Assembly: GCA_030654015.1 (NCBI GenBank) | Contig: JAURYI010000002.1 | Span: forward strand, 1 to 64,000 | Reading direction: 5' to 3' | Source of the DNA: Methylococcales bacterium | Lineage (GTDB): Bacteria; Pseudomonadota; Gammaproteobacteria; Methylococcales; Methylomonadaceae | Length of the DNA: 64,000 nt | In this document: one piece after another, positions 44,762 through 52,662 of the stretch | Position numbering within the stretch: the first letter of the stretch is position 1 | Layout of the letters: the number at the start of each line of letters is the position of its first letter | Notes under the pieces: generated by a model | Seen by the model: only the letters and a program-made list of their open reading frames with translations | The model's database searches: none | What the model was told of the DNA's origin: nothing | Position numbers and translations under genes: made by a program

Positions 44762-46345
44762 ATGGCTATAAGTTCAGCTACAAAAGCAGCAACCGATGCC
44801 TTGGCCGTTAATCGCGCACCAGTCAGCGTAGGTGCACAAGAAGTTCACCGATGGTTACAAAGCTTCACTTGGGATTTTGAAAAAAATCGAACTAAATATT
44901 CGACCAAGTACAAAATGGCCAATGATACCAAAGAGCAGTTTAAGCTGATTGCTAAAGAATATGCGCGGATGGAATCCGTGAAAGACGAGCGTCAATTCGG
45001 TAGCTTACAAGACGTGTTGACACGCGTAGATGCTGGCAACCGTGTCCATCCAAAATGGAACGAGTCCATGAAAGTGATTTCTAACTTTTTGGAAGTTGGC
45101 GAATATAACGCGATTGCCGCAACCGGTATGTTATGGGATTCAGCGACCGCGCCAGAGCAAAAAAATGGTTATTTAGGTCAGGTGTTGGACGAGATTCGTC
45201 ATACCAACCAATGCGGCTATGTCAACTATTATTTCACTAAACACGGTCAAGACGCGGCAGGTCATAACGATGCTCGTCGTACTCGTGCTATCGGCCCCTT
45301 ATGGAAAGGCATGAAACGGGTATTCTCGGATGGTTTTATTTCCGGTGATGCGGTTGAGTGTTCCATTAACTTACAACTGGTCGGTGAGGCCTGTTTTACC
45401 AATCCGTTAATCGTTGCGGTGACTGAATGGGCATCGGCTAACGGCGATGAAATGACGCCAACGGTATTTTTGTCTATCGAAACTGACGAATTACGCCATA
45501 TGGCCAACGGTTATCAAACCATTGTCTCGATTGCTAACGATGAAGCCGCTTCAAAATATTTGAACACCGATTTAAACAATGCGTTTTGGACGCAACAAAA
45601 ATACTTTACACCGGTATTGGGCATGATGTTTGAGTACGGTAGTCATTTTAAAGTTGAGCCATGGGTTAAAACCTGGAATCGTTGGGTATACGAAGATTGG
45701 GGTGGTATTTGGATTGGTCGTTTAGGCAAATACGGTGTTGAATCGCCTGCCAGCTTACGCGATGCAAAAAAAGACGCTTACTGGGCACATCATGATTTAT
45801 TCATGATTGCTTATGCGTTATGGCCCACTGGTTTTTTCCGTTTGACTTTGCCCACGGCTGAAGAAGCGGAATGGTACGAAGCTAACTATCCTGGCTGGTA
45901 CGAGATGTACGGCAAAGTGTACGAAGAATGGCGTGCGCGTGGCTGTGAAGACCCCAACAGCGGCTTCTTGCCACTGCAATGGTTTGCCGAAAATAACCAC
46001 CCTATCTATATAGACCGCGTATCACAAGTGCCGTTCTGTCCAAGCTATTGCAAAGGTGCCAGCACCCTGCGTGTGCTTGAATTTAATGGCAAAAAACATT
46101 CTTTCAGTGACCAATGGGGTGAACGCATGTGGCTGTCTGAGCCAGAGCGTTATGAATGCCAAAATATCTTTGAACAGTATGAAGGCCGGGAATTATCAGA
46201 AGTGATTGCCGAGGGACATGGCGTGCGTAGCGATGGTTTTACCTTGATTGCCCAGCCCCATACCAGCAAAGACGGAAAACTCTGGACGCTAGATGACCTT
46301 AAAAAGATTGGCTGCGTATTTGCTGATCCGTTGAAATCACTGTAA
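44762..46345 (+). CDS. mmoX: Soluble methane monooxygenase hydroxylase, alpha subunit
   Basis: The catalytic subunit that oxidises methane to methanol in the cytoplasm at a di-iron centre. It is 527 residues, and the iron ligands fall at Glu114, Glu144, His147, Glu209, Glu243 and His246, the numbering of the Methylococcus capsulatus enzyme. Cys151 and Thr213 near the active site are also kept. GAGGAG precedes the ATG. It is the first gene of mmoXYBZDC behind a sigma-54 promoter, so expression should require MmoR and, by analogy with other methanotrophs, copper limitation. Confidence 0.99.
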   Translation: MAISSATKAATDALAVNRAPVSVGAQEVHRWLQSFTWDFEKNRTKYSTKYKMANDTKEQFKLIAKEYARMESVKDERQFGSLQDVLTRVDAGNRVHPKWNESMKVISNFLEVGEYNAIAATGMLWDSATAPEQKNGYLGQVLDEIRHTNQCGYVNYYFTKHGQDAAGHNDARRTRAIGPLWKGMKRVFSDGFISGDAVECSINLQLVGEACFTNPLIVAVTEWASANGDEMTPTVFLSIETDELRHMANGYQTIVSIANDEAASKYLNTDLNNAFWTQQKYFTPVLGMMFEYGSHFKVEPWVKTWNRWVYEDWGGIWIGRLGKYGVESPASLRDAKKDAYWAHHDLFMIAYALWPTGFFRLTLPTAEEAEWYEANYPGWYEMYGKVYEEWRARGCEDPNSGFLPLQWFAENNHPIYIDRVSQVPFCPSYCKGASTLRVLEFNGKKHSFSDQWGERMWLSEPERYECQNIFEQYEGRELSEVIAEGHGVRSDGFTLIAQPHTSKDGKLWTLDDLKKIGCVFADPLKSL

Positions 46346-46441
46346 TCATTCTTTAAAACAAGGCGTTGTTAGTTGGGTATAGCAAGTTTAATCCCGACCG
46401 AATTAACGATGCCCTTCACTAAATTATAAAGGAGTTAACCT

Positions 46442-47620
46442 ATGTCAATTGTAGTTGCTGGTGGTAGACGCGGTCTAACCGACCCAGAAATTGCCGCCGT
46501 CATTTTAGCCGCCATTCCTGATAAGCCGTTAGAAACCAACCGTAAAATGAATTATTTCGTTGAACCTCGCGGTCGTCGTTTAAACGAATATGAAGTGTTA
46601 TGTTGCTATACACAACCCACGCCAGACTGGATCCCCGGTGGTTTGGATTGGGGTGATTGGACGCAAAAATTCCACGGTGGTCGTCCGTCCTGGAGTAATG
46701 AATCAACTGAAATGCACAGCTCAGACTGGCACAAACACCGTGATCCCGCATTTCGCTGGCACGCACTGTATGTGAAAGACAAAGCCGAAGAATGGCGTTA
46801 TACCGACCGTTTTTTGAAAGCCTATTCTGCTGATGGTCATGTGCGCTCAATTGATCCGATTTGGCGTGATGAAGTGCTAGGTGATTATTTAGGCGCCTTT
46901 GGTTTCAGTGAATATGGCTTGTTCAACGCTCATTCTTCTGTGGTGCGTGATTGCCTGGGCGACACCCTGCGTATGAGTAGTGCCATGATCGGCCTGGATA
47001 AGGTTGATAACGCACAAATGATTCAAGCAGAAAGAACCTTTCTGGCAAAATTAGTCCCTGGTTTTGACGAGTCTACCGATGTACCTAAAAATGAATGGAC
47101 GAAAGGTTCCATCTATAAAGGCGCAAGGGAAACGGTTGAAGAAATTTGGCAAGGCACTTATGACTGGAACGAAATATTGTTCTCAGGTCACATGATTTAT
47201 GACCCTTTATTCGGTCAGTTTGTGCGTAGAGAATTCTTCTTAAGATTGTCGGCTTACTACGGCGACAACTTAACCCCGTTCTTTATCAATCAAATGCAGT
47301 TGTATCATTCGCAAACTAAAGGCATTACCACTGACATGTTCCACACTTGTCTCAGTGCTGATCCGACCTTTGGTGAATACAATGATCGTTTGATGCGGGC
47401 ATGGAGCGATAAATGGTTGCCTAGAACCGTCAACGCGTTGAAAGACTTCATGGGTATTTTTGCAAAAATTCCTGAAATTAAAGGCGTCACCAGTAAAGAT
47501 GCAATCGAAGCCGCTTTAGAACGGGTGTTTGATGATTGGCAACGTGATTATGCTGATCCAATCGGCTATAAAGTCGATACAAGCGCATTCATTAAAACCG
47601 TGTTAACGGGTCTTAAATAA
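46442..47620 (+). CDS. mmoY: Soluble methane monooxygenase hydroxylase, beta subunit
   Basis: The 392-residue beta subunit of the dimeric (alpha-beta-gamma)2 hydroxylase. It has the fold of the alpha subunit but lacks the iron-ligand set and serves a structural role. Family features include the N-terminal RRGLTDPEIAAVILAAIPDKP and the central FSEYGLFNAHSSVVRDCLGD. A strong ribosome site (AAGGAG) lies ahead of the ATG. It follows mmoX after 96 bases and precedes mmoB by nine. Confidence 0.98.
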   Translation: MSIVVAGGRRGLTDPEIAAVILAAIPDKPLETNRKMNYFVEPRGRRLNEYEVLCCYTQPTPDWIPGGLDWGDWTQKFHGGRPSWSNESTEMHSSDWHKHRDPAFRWHALYVKDKAEEWRYTDRFLKAYSADGHVRSIDPIWRDEVLGDYLGAFGFSEYGLFNAHSSVVRDCLGDTLRMSSAMIGLDKVDNAQMIQAERTFLAKLVPGFDESTDVPKNEWTKGSIYKGARETVEEIWQGTYDWNEILFSGHMIYDPLFGQFVRREFFLRLSAYYGDNLTPFFINQMQLYHSQTKGITTDMFHTCLSADPTFGEYNDRLMRAWSDKWLPRTVNALKDFMGIFAKIPEIKGVTSKDAIEAALERVFDDWQRDYADPIGYKVDTSAFIKTVLTGLK

Positions 47621-47629
47621 GGAATTATT

Positions 47630-48055
47630 ATGTCTACAAGTTCAAATGCGTACGGCGCCGGTATTATGGCAAAGACGGGCAAAGCCTTTGCTGACGAATA
47701 CTTTTCTGAAGAAAACCAAGTCGTTCATGAAAGTAACGAAGTGGTTTTAGTCTTGAAAAAATCCGATGAAATGAACTCAGTGGTTGAGGAAATTTTATTA
47801 GGTGATCGCAAAGCGGATAATCCAACCTTGATTGTGGAAGACCGTGCCGGTTACTGGTGGCTGAAAGCGACCGGAAAAATTGAAGTGGATTGCAATGAAG
47901 TCGCCGAACTGCTTGGTAAGAGCTTCAGTGTCTATGATTTTTTAGTGGATGTGTCTTCAACCATTGGTCGCGCTTATACCTTGGGTGAAACCTTTACTAT
48001 CACGTCAGAATTGATGGGTCTTGATGTCAAACTGAAAGACTTGGAAAAAGCATAG
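47630..48055 (+). CDS. mmoB: Soluble methane monooxygenase regulatory protein B
   Basis: The cofactor-less effector protein that binds the hydroxylase near the alpha-subunit active site and controls gating and oxygen reactivity. It is 141 residues, the same length as the Methylococcus protein. The flexible N-terminal tail is present (SSNAYGAGIMAKTGKAFADEYF), followed by the core with EDRAGYWWLKATGKIEVD. AAGGAA precedes the ATG. Confidence 0.98.
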   Translation: MSTSSNAYGAGIMAKTGKAFADEYFSEENQVVHESNEVVLVLKKSDEMNSVVEEILLGDRKADNPTLIVEDRAGYWWLKATGKIEVDCNEVAELLGKSFSVYDFLVDVSSTIGRAYTLGETFTITSELMGLDVKLKDLEKA

Positions 48056-48064
48056 GAGATAACA

Positions 48065-48562
48065 ATGGCTAAAATTCATGATAACCCTAACCGTGATGAA
48101 TGGGTTAAAAAAATCGCAGGTCTGACCACATTGGCAGCAGGCGTTGCGTTGTTAACCGATTTTCGTGTTAAACACTTGAGTCCGTTTAAAACTGATTTTT
48201 CTTTGGAACTGGACGGTCAATGGATTGAATGCAAAATCGAAGAAAAAGTGGCGCTGTTAAAACACCAGGAATTTAACGACAAGCAATTTTTGAATAATTG
48301 CACCTGTGGCACTGAGGCTCAGAAAATCGCCGATAAAGTGGTTGCTGAAATGGATGCGTGTACGGATCAATACGTTGCGGAAAAAATCCATGTCAACTTC
48401 AGATTGGCTAACAAGCCGCCTATCATGCCGGTCAATATCTTCCTGGATACTGATCGTCTGTTAGGCAATAAGTTAATGGAACTTAGAAATACGGATTACT
48501 ACGCTTTGCCTTTAGAGGAATTACGTAAAGTGCGTGGCGTAAAAGTCATCACCTTACAGTAG
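48065..48562 (+). CDS. mmoZ: Soluble methane monooxygenase hydroxylase, gamma subunit
   Basis: The small all-helical gamma subunit, 165 residues, which packs on the alpha and beta subunits. It begins AKIHDNPNRDEWVKKIAGL and ends LEELRKVRGVKVITLQ, both typical. AGGAGATAAC precedes the ATG. After it comes the one sizeable gap of the operon, which contains an inverted repeat and a T-tract. Confidence 0.97.
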   Translation: MAKIHDNPNRDEWVKKIAGLTTLAAGVALLTDFRVKHLSPFKTDFSLELDGQWIECKIEEKVALLKHQEFNDKQFLNNCTCGTEAQKIADKVVAEMDACTDQYVAEKIHVNFRLANKPPIMPVNIFLDTDRLLGNKLMELRNTDYYALPLEELRKVRGVKVITLQ

Positions 48563-48604
48563 TGATTTTTCTTTGAATCCATAAACCTAAAAACGGCTAT
48601 TTAT

Positions 48605-48707
48605 CCATGAAAATCACCAAAGACAACCAATAAATCAAGCTGCAATAGTTAGACAGCACTTTGACTATTTTTGTGTTTTTAGTGATTTTCGTGGGCGTCT
48701 TTTTTTT
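48605..48707. repeat. Inverted repeat with T-tract between mmoZ and mmoD
   Basis: The arms CCATGAAAATCACCAAA (48605-48621) and TTTAGTGATTTTCGTGG (48678-48694) pair at 15 of 17 positions and are followed by eight T residues (48700-48707). This could be a partial terminator or an mRNA-stabilising stem that lowers mmoDC expression relative to the hydroxylase. It ends in the same TTTTCGTGG motif as the element at 29343-29410. Confidence 0.65.
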
Positions 48708-48731
48708 CCAGGAAAAATAATACGGTGAACC

Positions 48732-49001
48732 ATGATAGAAACACTAGATTCAGTATCCCATCCACAAAACCAGGACATGCATAATCCCAATTCCGACTTA
48801 ACTGTTCTCTATGATACACAACCCTACACGGCCTACACAGAAGATCTGGAGTTTATGTGGCGGTGGACTATCTATAGAGACCATACACTGATCCAAGAAG
48901 GATGTTCGTTGACCTTAGACGCGTCAAAACGTTCGGTGAAACAGGTGATGGCGTTTTTTAACATGAAAAGCCAGAACAACAAGGCAGAACAGGAGCTGTA
49001 G
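48732..49001 (+). CDS. mmoD: MmoD, sMMO assembly/regulatory protein
   Basis: The small protein (89 residues; formerly OrfY) encoded between mmoZ and mmoC in all sMMO operons. It binds the hydroxylase and is implicated in copper-switch regulation or assembly. The conserved MWRWTIYRDHTLIQEGCSLTL core is present. It is separated from mmoC by three bases and is likely co-translated with it. Confidence 0.93.
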   Translation: MIETLDSVSHPQNQDMHNPNSDLTVLYDTQPYTAYTEDLEFMWRWTIYRDHTLIQEGCSLTLDASKRSVKQVMAFFNMKSQNNKAEQEL

Positions 49002-49004
49002 TTA

Positions 49005-50042
49005 ATGGTCAATACACATCAAGTAAAAATCATTACCCAGGATGACGAATCGGTAACATTCGAATGCCGTTCGGATGAAGATGTCATCAGCGCAGGGTTG
49101 AGGCAAGATATTTATTTAATGGCCTCTTGCCGTGAGGGTGGCTGTGCCACTTGCAAAGGCTATTGTTCGAAAGGTGATTATGAATTAGGTAAAGTGAGTT
49201 CCCAAGCCTTGCCTTATGAGGAGGAAGAGGCAGGTGAAGTGTTACTTTGCCGGACTTATCCCACCACCGATATTGAAGTGGAAGTTCCCTATACCTATGA
49301 GCGGATTTCATTTTCACCCGAAGGCTTATCATTTGCCGCCGAAATCATTGAGCTGTCACAGATTTCTATCAACGTGATGAAAATGCAACTACGCCGCACA
49401 GGTGATGATAAAACCATTAAATTTGATGCGGGGCAATTTTTTGATCTGGAAATTCCAGGCACCACCACCACGCGCTCTTATTCACCGGCAAACACGGCTA
49501 ATAAAGACGGTGAACTGGAATTTTTAATTCGAATAGTCGATGACGGTAAGTTTTCAACGTATTTAAAAAGTGACGCCCACATCGGGCAAAAAATACAGGT
49601 CAAAGGCCCATCAGGCATTTTCGGTTTAAAAGAAAATGGCTTTACACCGCGCTATTTCATTGCTGGCGGCACCGGACTTGCGCCCATATTGTCTATGGTC
49701 AGGCACATGCATGAATGGCAAGAACCGCAAAAATGCGTGATCTATTTTGGTGTCAATACGGAGGCCGAGATTTTTCATCTGGACGAACTCGATCAGCTAG
49801 CGGCCAAAATGCCAACGCTGGAGCTTCGAAACTGCGTGTGGAAATGCTCAGATGATTGGCACTGTGAACAAGGCAGTGTGGTCGATATTTTACGCCGTGA
49901 TTTGCAAGAAACCGGTGTCCAACCCGACATTTATTTGTGCGGACCTCCCGGCATGGTCGATGCTACTTTCGCGGTCTGTGAACAACAGGGTATTCCGAAA
50001 GAACGCATTTACCTGGAAAAGTTTTTGCCTAGCGGCTCCTAG
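49005..50042 (+). CDS. mmoC: Soluble methane monooxygenase reductase
   Basis: Transfers electrons from NADH to the hydroxylase. Residues 1-95 are a plant-type 2Fe-2S ferredoxin with cysteines in CREGGCATC and a fourth in VLLCRTYP. Residues 100-200 are an FAD domain with TRSYSPAN. Residues 205-345 are the NADH domain with AGGTGLAPILSMVR and CGPPGMVDA. Its 345 residues are near the 348 of the Methylococcus protein. It is the last structural gene of the enzyme. Confidence 0.98.
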   Translation: MVNTHQVKIITQDDESVTFECRSDEDVISAGLRQDIYLMASCREGGCATCKGYCSKGDYELGKVSSQALPYEEEEAGEVLLCRTYPTTDIEVEVPYTYERISFSPEGLSFAAEIIELSQISINVMKMQLRRTGDDKTIKFDAGQFFDLEIPGTTTTRSYSPANTANKDGELEFLIRIVDDGKFSTYLKSDAHIGQKIQVKGPSGIFGLKENGFTPRYFIAGGTGLAPILSMVRHMHEWQEPQKCVIYFGVNTEAEIFHLDELDQLAAKMPTLELRNCVWKCSDDWHCEQGSVVDILRRDLQETGVQPDIYLCGPPGMVDATFAVCEQQGIPKERIYLEKFLPSGS

Positions 50043-50064
50043 TCGGTAGTCCCAAGGAGGCAAT

Positions 50065-50355
50065 GTGAAGCAAGCGGATCAGGAATTTCTTCACAACATG
50101 GCCACTCAGCTGGATGAAACCATCAAAAAATTGGTTATCGAAGAAAAAGCCGTCGCCCATAAAATAGGCGACGGTCGCGTCGAGGAGTTAACAGAGTATT
50201 GGCGGCAGGCATTATCAGAGGAGGAAGAAAAACGCTTCACATTAACACTGGATTACTGGGACAAAATACTGCTTCGCATTTGGGCGCGCTCTAAACGCGC
50301 TCATCTTACTCGGGCGCAAGTCGGCCAGGCATTGATGAAATCGAATTCTAATTAG
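50065..50355 (+). CDS. Small helical protein between mmoC and mmoG
   Basis: A 96-residue charged, all-helical protein with no recognised domain; it starts KQADQEFLHNMATQLDET and has a coiled-coil-like centre (ELTEYWRQALSEEEEKRF). The start is GTG at 50065, supported by a perfect AAGGAGG six bases upstream; the overlapping ATG reads straight into TGA. Its place, 22 bases after mmoC and 19 before mmoG, implies a role in sMMO assembly or regulation. This is inferred from position only. Confidence 0.75.
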   Translation: MKQADQEFLHNMATQLDETIKKLVIEEKAVAHKIGDGRVEELTEYWRQALSEEEEKRFTLTLDYWDKILLRIWARSKRAHLTRAQVGQALMKSNSN

Positions 50356-50374
50356 AAGCACAGGTAAAAAAACC

Positions 50375-52060
50375 ATGAGCAAACAGATTATTTATAACCC
50401 CGAGGCCCATTTAAAAATGATGCATGGCATTAATAGTGTTGCCCGTGCTGCCATTGTGACTATGGGTAATGCAGGCCCTGCCGTGATGATCCAACACCGC
50501 ACTGACGGTATCATGCCGGTGTTTACCCGTGATGGCGTGACGGTTGCCAGATCGATTAACTTTGATGACCGTATTACCGATTTAGGTGGGCGGATGTTGC
50601 GCGATGTTGCCGGCGCAGTCTCCCGGCAAGTGGGCGATGGCACCACCACGGCGATTGTCCTGGCGCAAAAGCTTGCTCAGGAAAGCTTAAAAAGTGTCGC
50701 AGCAGGCTTTCATCCTTTGCAATTGAAAAAAGGCTTAGATTTGGCACTGACATTAGTGGAAAAACATTTATTGGATACTGCCGTCACCGGCGTGACCGCA
50801 GACTGGATTGAAAAAATTGCCGCCGTTGCCACGAAGGATGAACCCGGAGTTGGGCGCTTGTTAGCCAAAGCGCTGGAAGCGTTGGGTAGCGAAGGCCAGC
50901 TGACCTTTCAATTGGGCAATGGTCGCAATGATGAACTCGATATTGTTGAGGGCATTCACTATGAACAAGGTTATTTATCACCTTATTTTGTCACCGATAC
51001 AACCCGTGCAGAGGCGGTACTCGACAATCCCTACATCCTGTTATATGACCGTGAAATTCATGACATGATGGATTTGATTCCCATTTTGGAAGAGGTGAAA
51101 GCCCAAGGTCGTTCCTTGCTGGTTATTGCTGATAATGTGGTCGAAAAGGCGCTGACCGGATTATTGCTGAATCATGTACGTGGCATTTTTAAGGTGGCTG
51201 CCGTTAAACCCTCAGGCTTTGGCGACAAGCGTATTGACCGGCTTAAGGATTTGGCATTGTTGACCGGCGGCAAGGCTATCTTGGATGATTACAGCAGTCC
51301 GAAACTTGAATACGTTACGCTGGAGATGCTGGGCCAGGCCCAACGGGTCGTCGTTACCGAAGGTACGACGACCATCATCGGTGCCAAGGGTGATATGCAT
51401 GCAGCAAAACAGTTGATTAAAACTTTGCGAGCCCAGGCTGACCTTATTCTGGCGAAAAAACCAGGTCAGGGTTCAGCAACCGGCAATAGACACGATTTTG
51501 GAGAATTAGAGGAACGCATTGCACTACTATCTGGAAAAACCGGTGTTTTCAGCGTCGGCGGCATGGCCGATTTTGAAATCAAGGAGCGTTTGGTGCGGAT
51601 AGAAAATGCTTATATGTCAGCCAAAGCGGCGCTTGAAGAGGGTGTTTTACCCGGCGGTGGTACAGCTTTGTATCGCTGCATAAAAATAATCGATACGGTA
51701 ATAGCCGAAAATACCGAGCAACAACAAGGTATTACCATCATGAAACTGGCGCTGGCAGCCCCACTGAAAAACTTAACGCGCAATGCCGGGTTAAACCCGG
51801 AAGCCGTTATTGCCAAGCTAAATGCTGAAAATGACGATCATGTAACGGTCGATATGCAGAGCCATCGTTATGGCAATTTTTTGGAAATAGGCATCATTGA
51901 TCCGGTTAAAGTCATGCGCTTAGCACTACGCAATGCAGTCAGCGTGGTAACAACACTGATTACCACAGAAACCGTCATCATGGATGTACCGGATTTATCG
52001 ATTATGGACGGCTATTCCCCTGAGTGGGCTGCTGCAACCCGCGAAGATCCCAGGTCATAA
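50375..52060 (+). CDS. mmoG: MmoG, GroEL-like chaperonin of the sMMO cluster
   Basis: A 561-residue chaperonin paralogue required, in other methanotrophs, for sMMO expression, perhaps by folding the hydroxylase or MmoR. It keeps the ATP site GDGTTTAIVLAQ and the GGGTALYR region but is diverged from housekeeping GroEL and lacks the C-terminal GGM repeat. There is no groES partner here. Two hairpins with T-tracts follow it, so it ends the transcript. Confidence 0.95.
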   Translation: MSKQIIYNPEAHLKMMHGINSVARAAIVTMGNAGPAVMIQHRTDGIMPVFTRDGVTVARSINFDDRITDLGGRMLRDVAGAVSRQVGDGTTTAIVLAQKLAQESLKSVAAGFHPLQLKKGLDLALTLVEKHLLDTAVTGVTADWIEKIAAVATKDEPGVGRLLAKALEALGSEGQLTFQLGNGRNDELDIVEGIHYEQGYLSPYFVTDTTRAEAVLDNPYILLYDREIHDMMDLIPILEEVKAQGRSLLVIADNVVEKALTGLLLNHVRGIFKVAAVKPSGFGDKRIDRLKDLALLTGGKAILDDYSSPKLEYVTLEMLGQAQRVVVTEGTTTIIGAKGDMHAAKQLIKTLRAQADLILAKKPGQGSATGNRHDFGELEERIALLSGKTGVFSVGGMADFEIKERLVRIENAYMSAKAALEEGVLPGGGTALYRCIKIIDTVIAENTEQQQGITIMKLALAAPLKNLTRNAGLNPEAVIAKLNAENDDHVTVDMQSHRYGNFLEIGIIDPVKVMRLALRNAVSVVTTLITTETVIMDVPDLSIMDGYSPEWAAATREDPRS

Positions 52061-52191
52061 GCCGCTATTACCTCCAGGTAATCCCGTCGGCATACTTAAT
52101 CGTAAACAACATGCCTGGGCTTTCTCCAGCTTTCATCAAATTTTTTCGCTGGTCTAAAACCTCCCCCTTCAGGGGATTATTTGAGTTTGAC

Positions 52192-52219
52192 AACGATGCA
52201 TTGGCATCGTTATCTTTTT
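52192..52219 (+). terminator. Rho-independent terminator after mmoG
   Basis: The stem AACGATGC/GCATCGTT with an ATTG loop is followed by ATCTTTTT. It stands 130 bases after the mmoG stop. Confidence 0.75.
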
Positions 52220-52259
52220 GGGTCACTTCCTTGTTCACCGGGAGGAACAATCCACCGAT

Positions 52260-52317
52260 CTCTATCCGTCGGCTGTTGTCACTCGACGGATGAGGTCGGG
52301 TGTGGATTGAAACATCG
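52260..52317 (+). repeat. 58-bp direct repeat, copy 2 (CRISPR-repeat-like right end)
   Basis: Same orientation as copy 1 at 35802-35859, about 90 percent identical. TCCGTCG and CGACGGA form a stem. The last 36 bases before ACATCG begin GTCACTC and end GTGGATTGAAAC, the size and ending of a CRISPR repeat. There is only one copy and no spacer array. Confidence 0.85.
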
Positions 52318-52375
52318 CGCCTCATATCTACCTATCCCTGTAACCAGGGACCTTCCTTATTCCTCCGTGGAATAG

Positions 52376-52413
52376 AGGCAATGCGACAGTATGTCACATT
52401 GCCTATTTTTTTT
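52376..52413 (+). terminator. Second hairpin with T-tract after mmoG
   Basis: AGGCAATGCGACA pairs with TGTCACATTGCCT around a GTA loop, with one mismatch, and is followed by eight T residues after one A. A strong intrinsic terminator shape that isolates mmoR from the operon. Confidence 0.75.
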
Positions 52414-52662
52414 ATGTTGTTATCTTAATCACATGATGTTTAAAAATTTAAAGTCTGCTACGTAACTGACATTCAGCCCACCCCTTAGCATCTCATTGAG
52501 ATTAAATCATATTGTTCTTTGCTAAATAGCAACATGATTTTCATTTAATTGATTTTTAATGCTTGTTTTTCAAGGGTGCGGAATGGTGGTACGTAACTAT
52601 TGTGCTTTGGATTTTCGAGTTAAATTGACATCCTTTTGTGTCAAAAAAACCAATAAGATTAA

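Larger units (their letters stand above)
52061..52662. other. Intergenic region between mmoG and mmoR
   Basis: No gene found in 600 bases. It contains two terminator hairpins (52192-52219 and 52376-52413), the second copy of the 58-bp repeat (52260-52317), and AT-rich sequence before mmoR in which the mmoR promoter must lie. TTGACA at 52626 is a possible -35 box, but no clear -10 follows. Confidence 0.7.
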
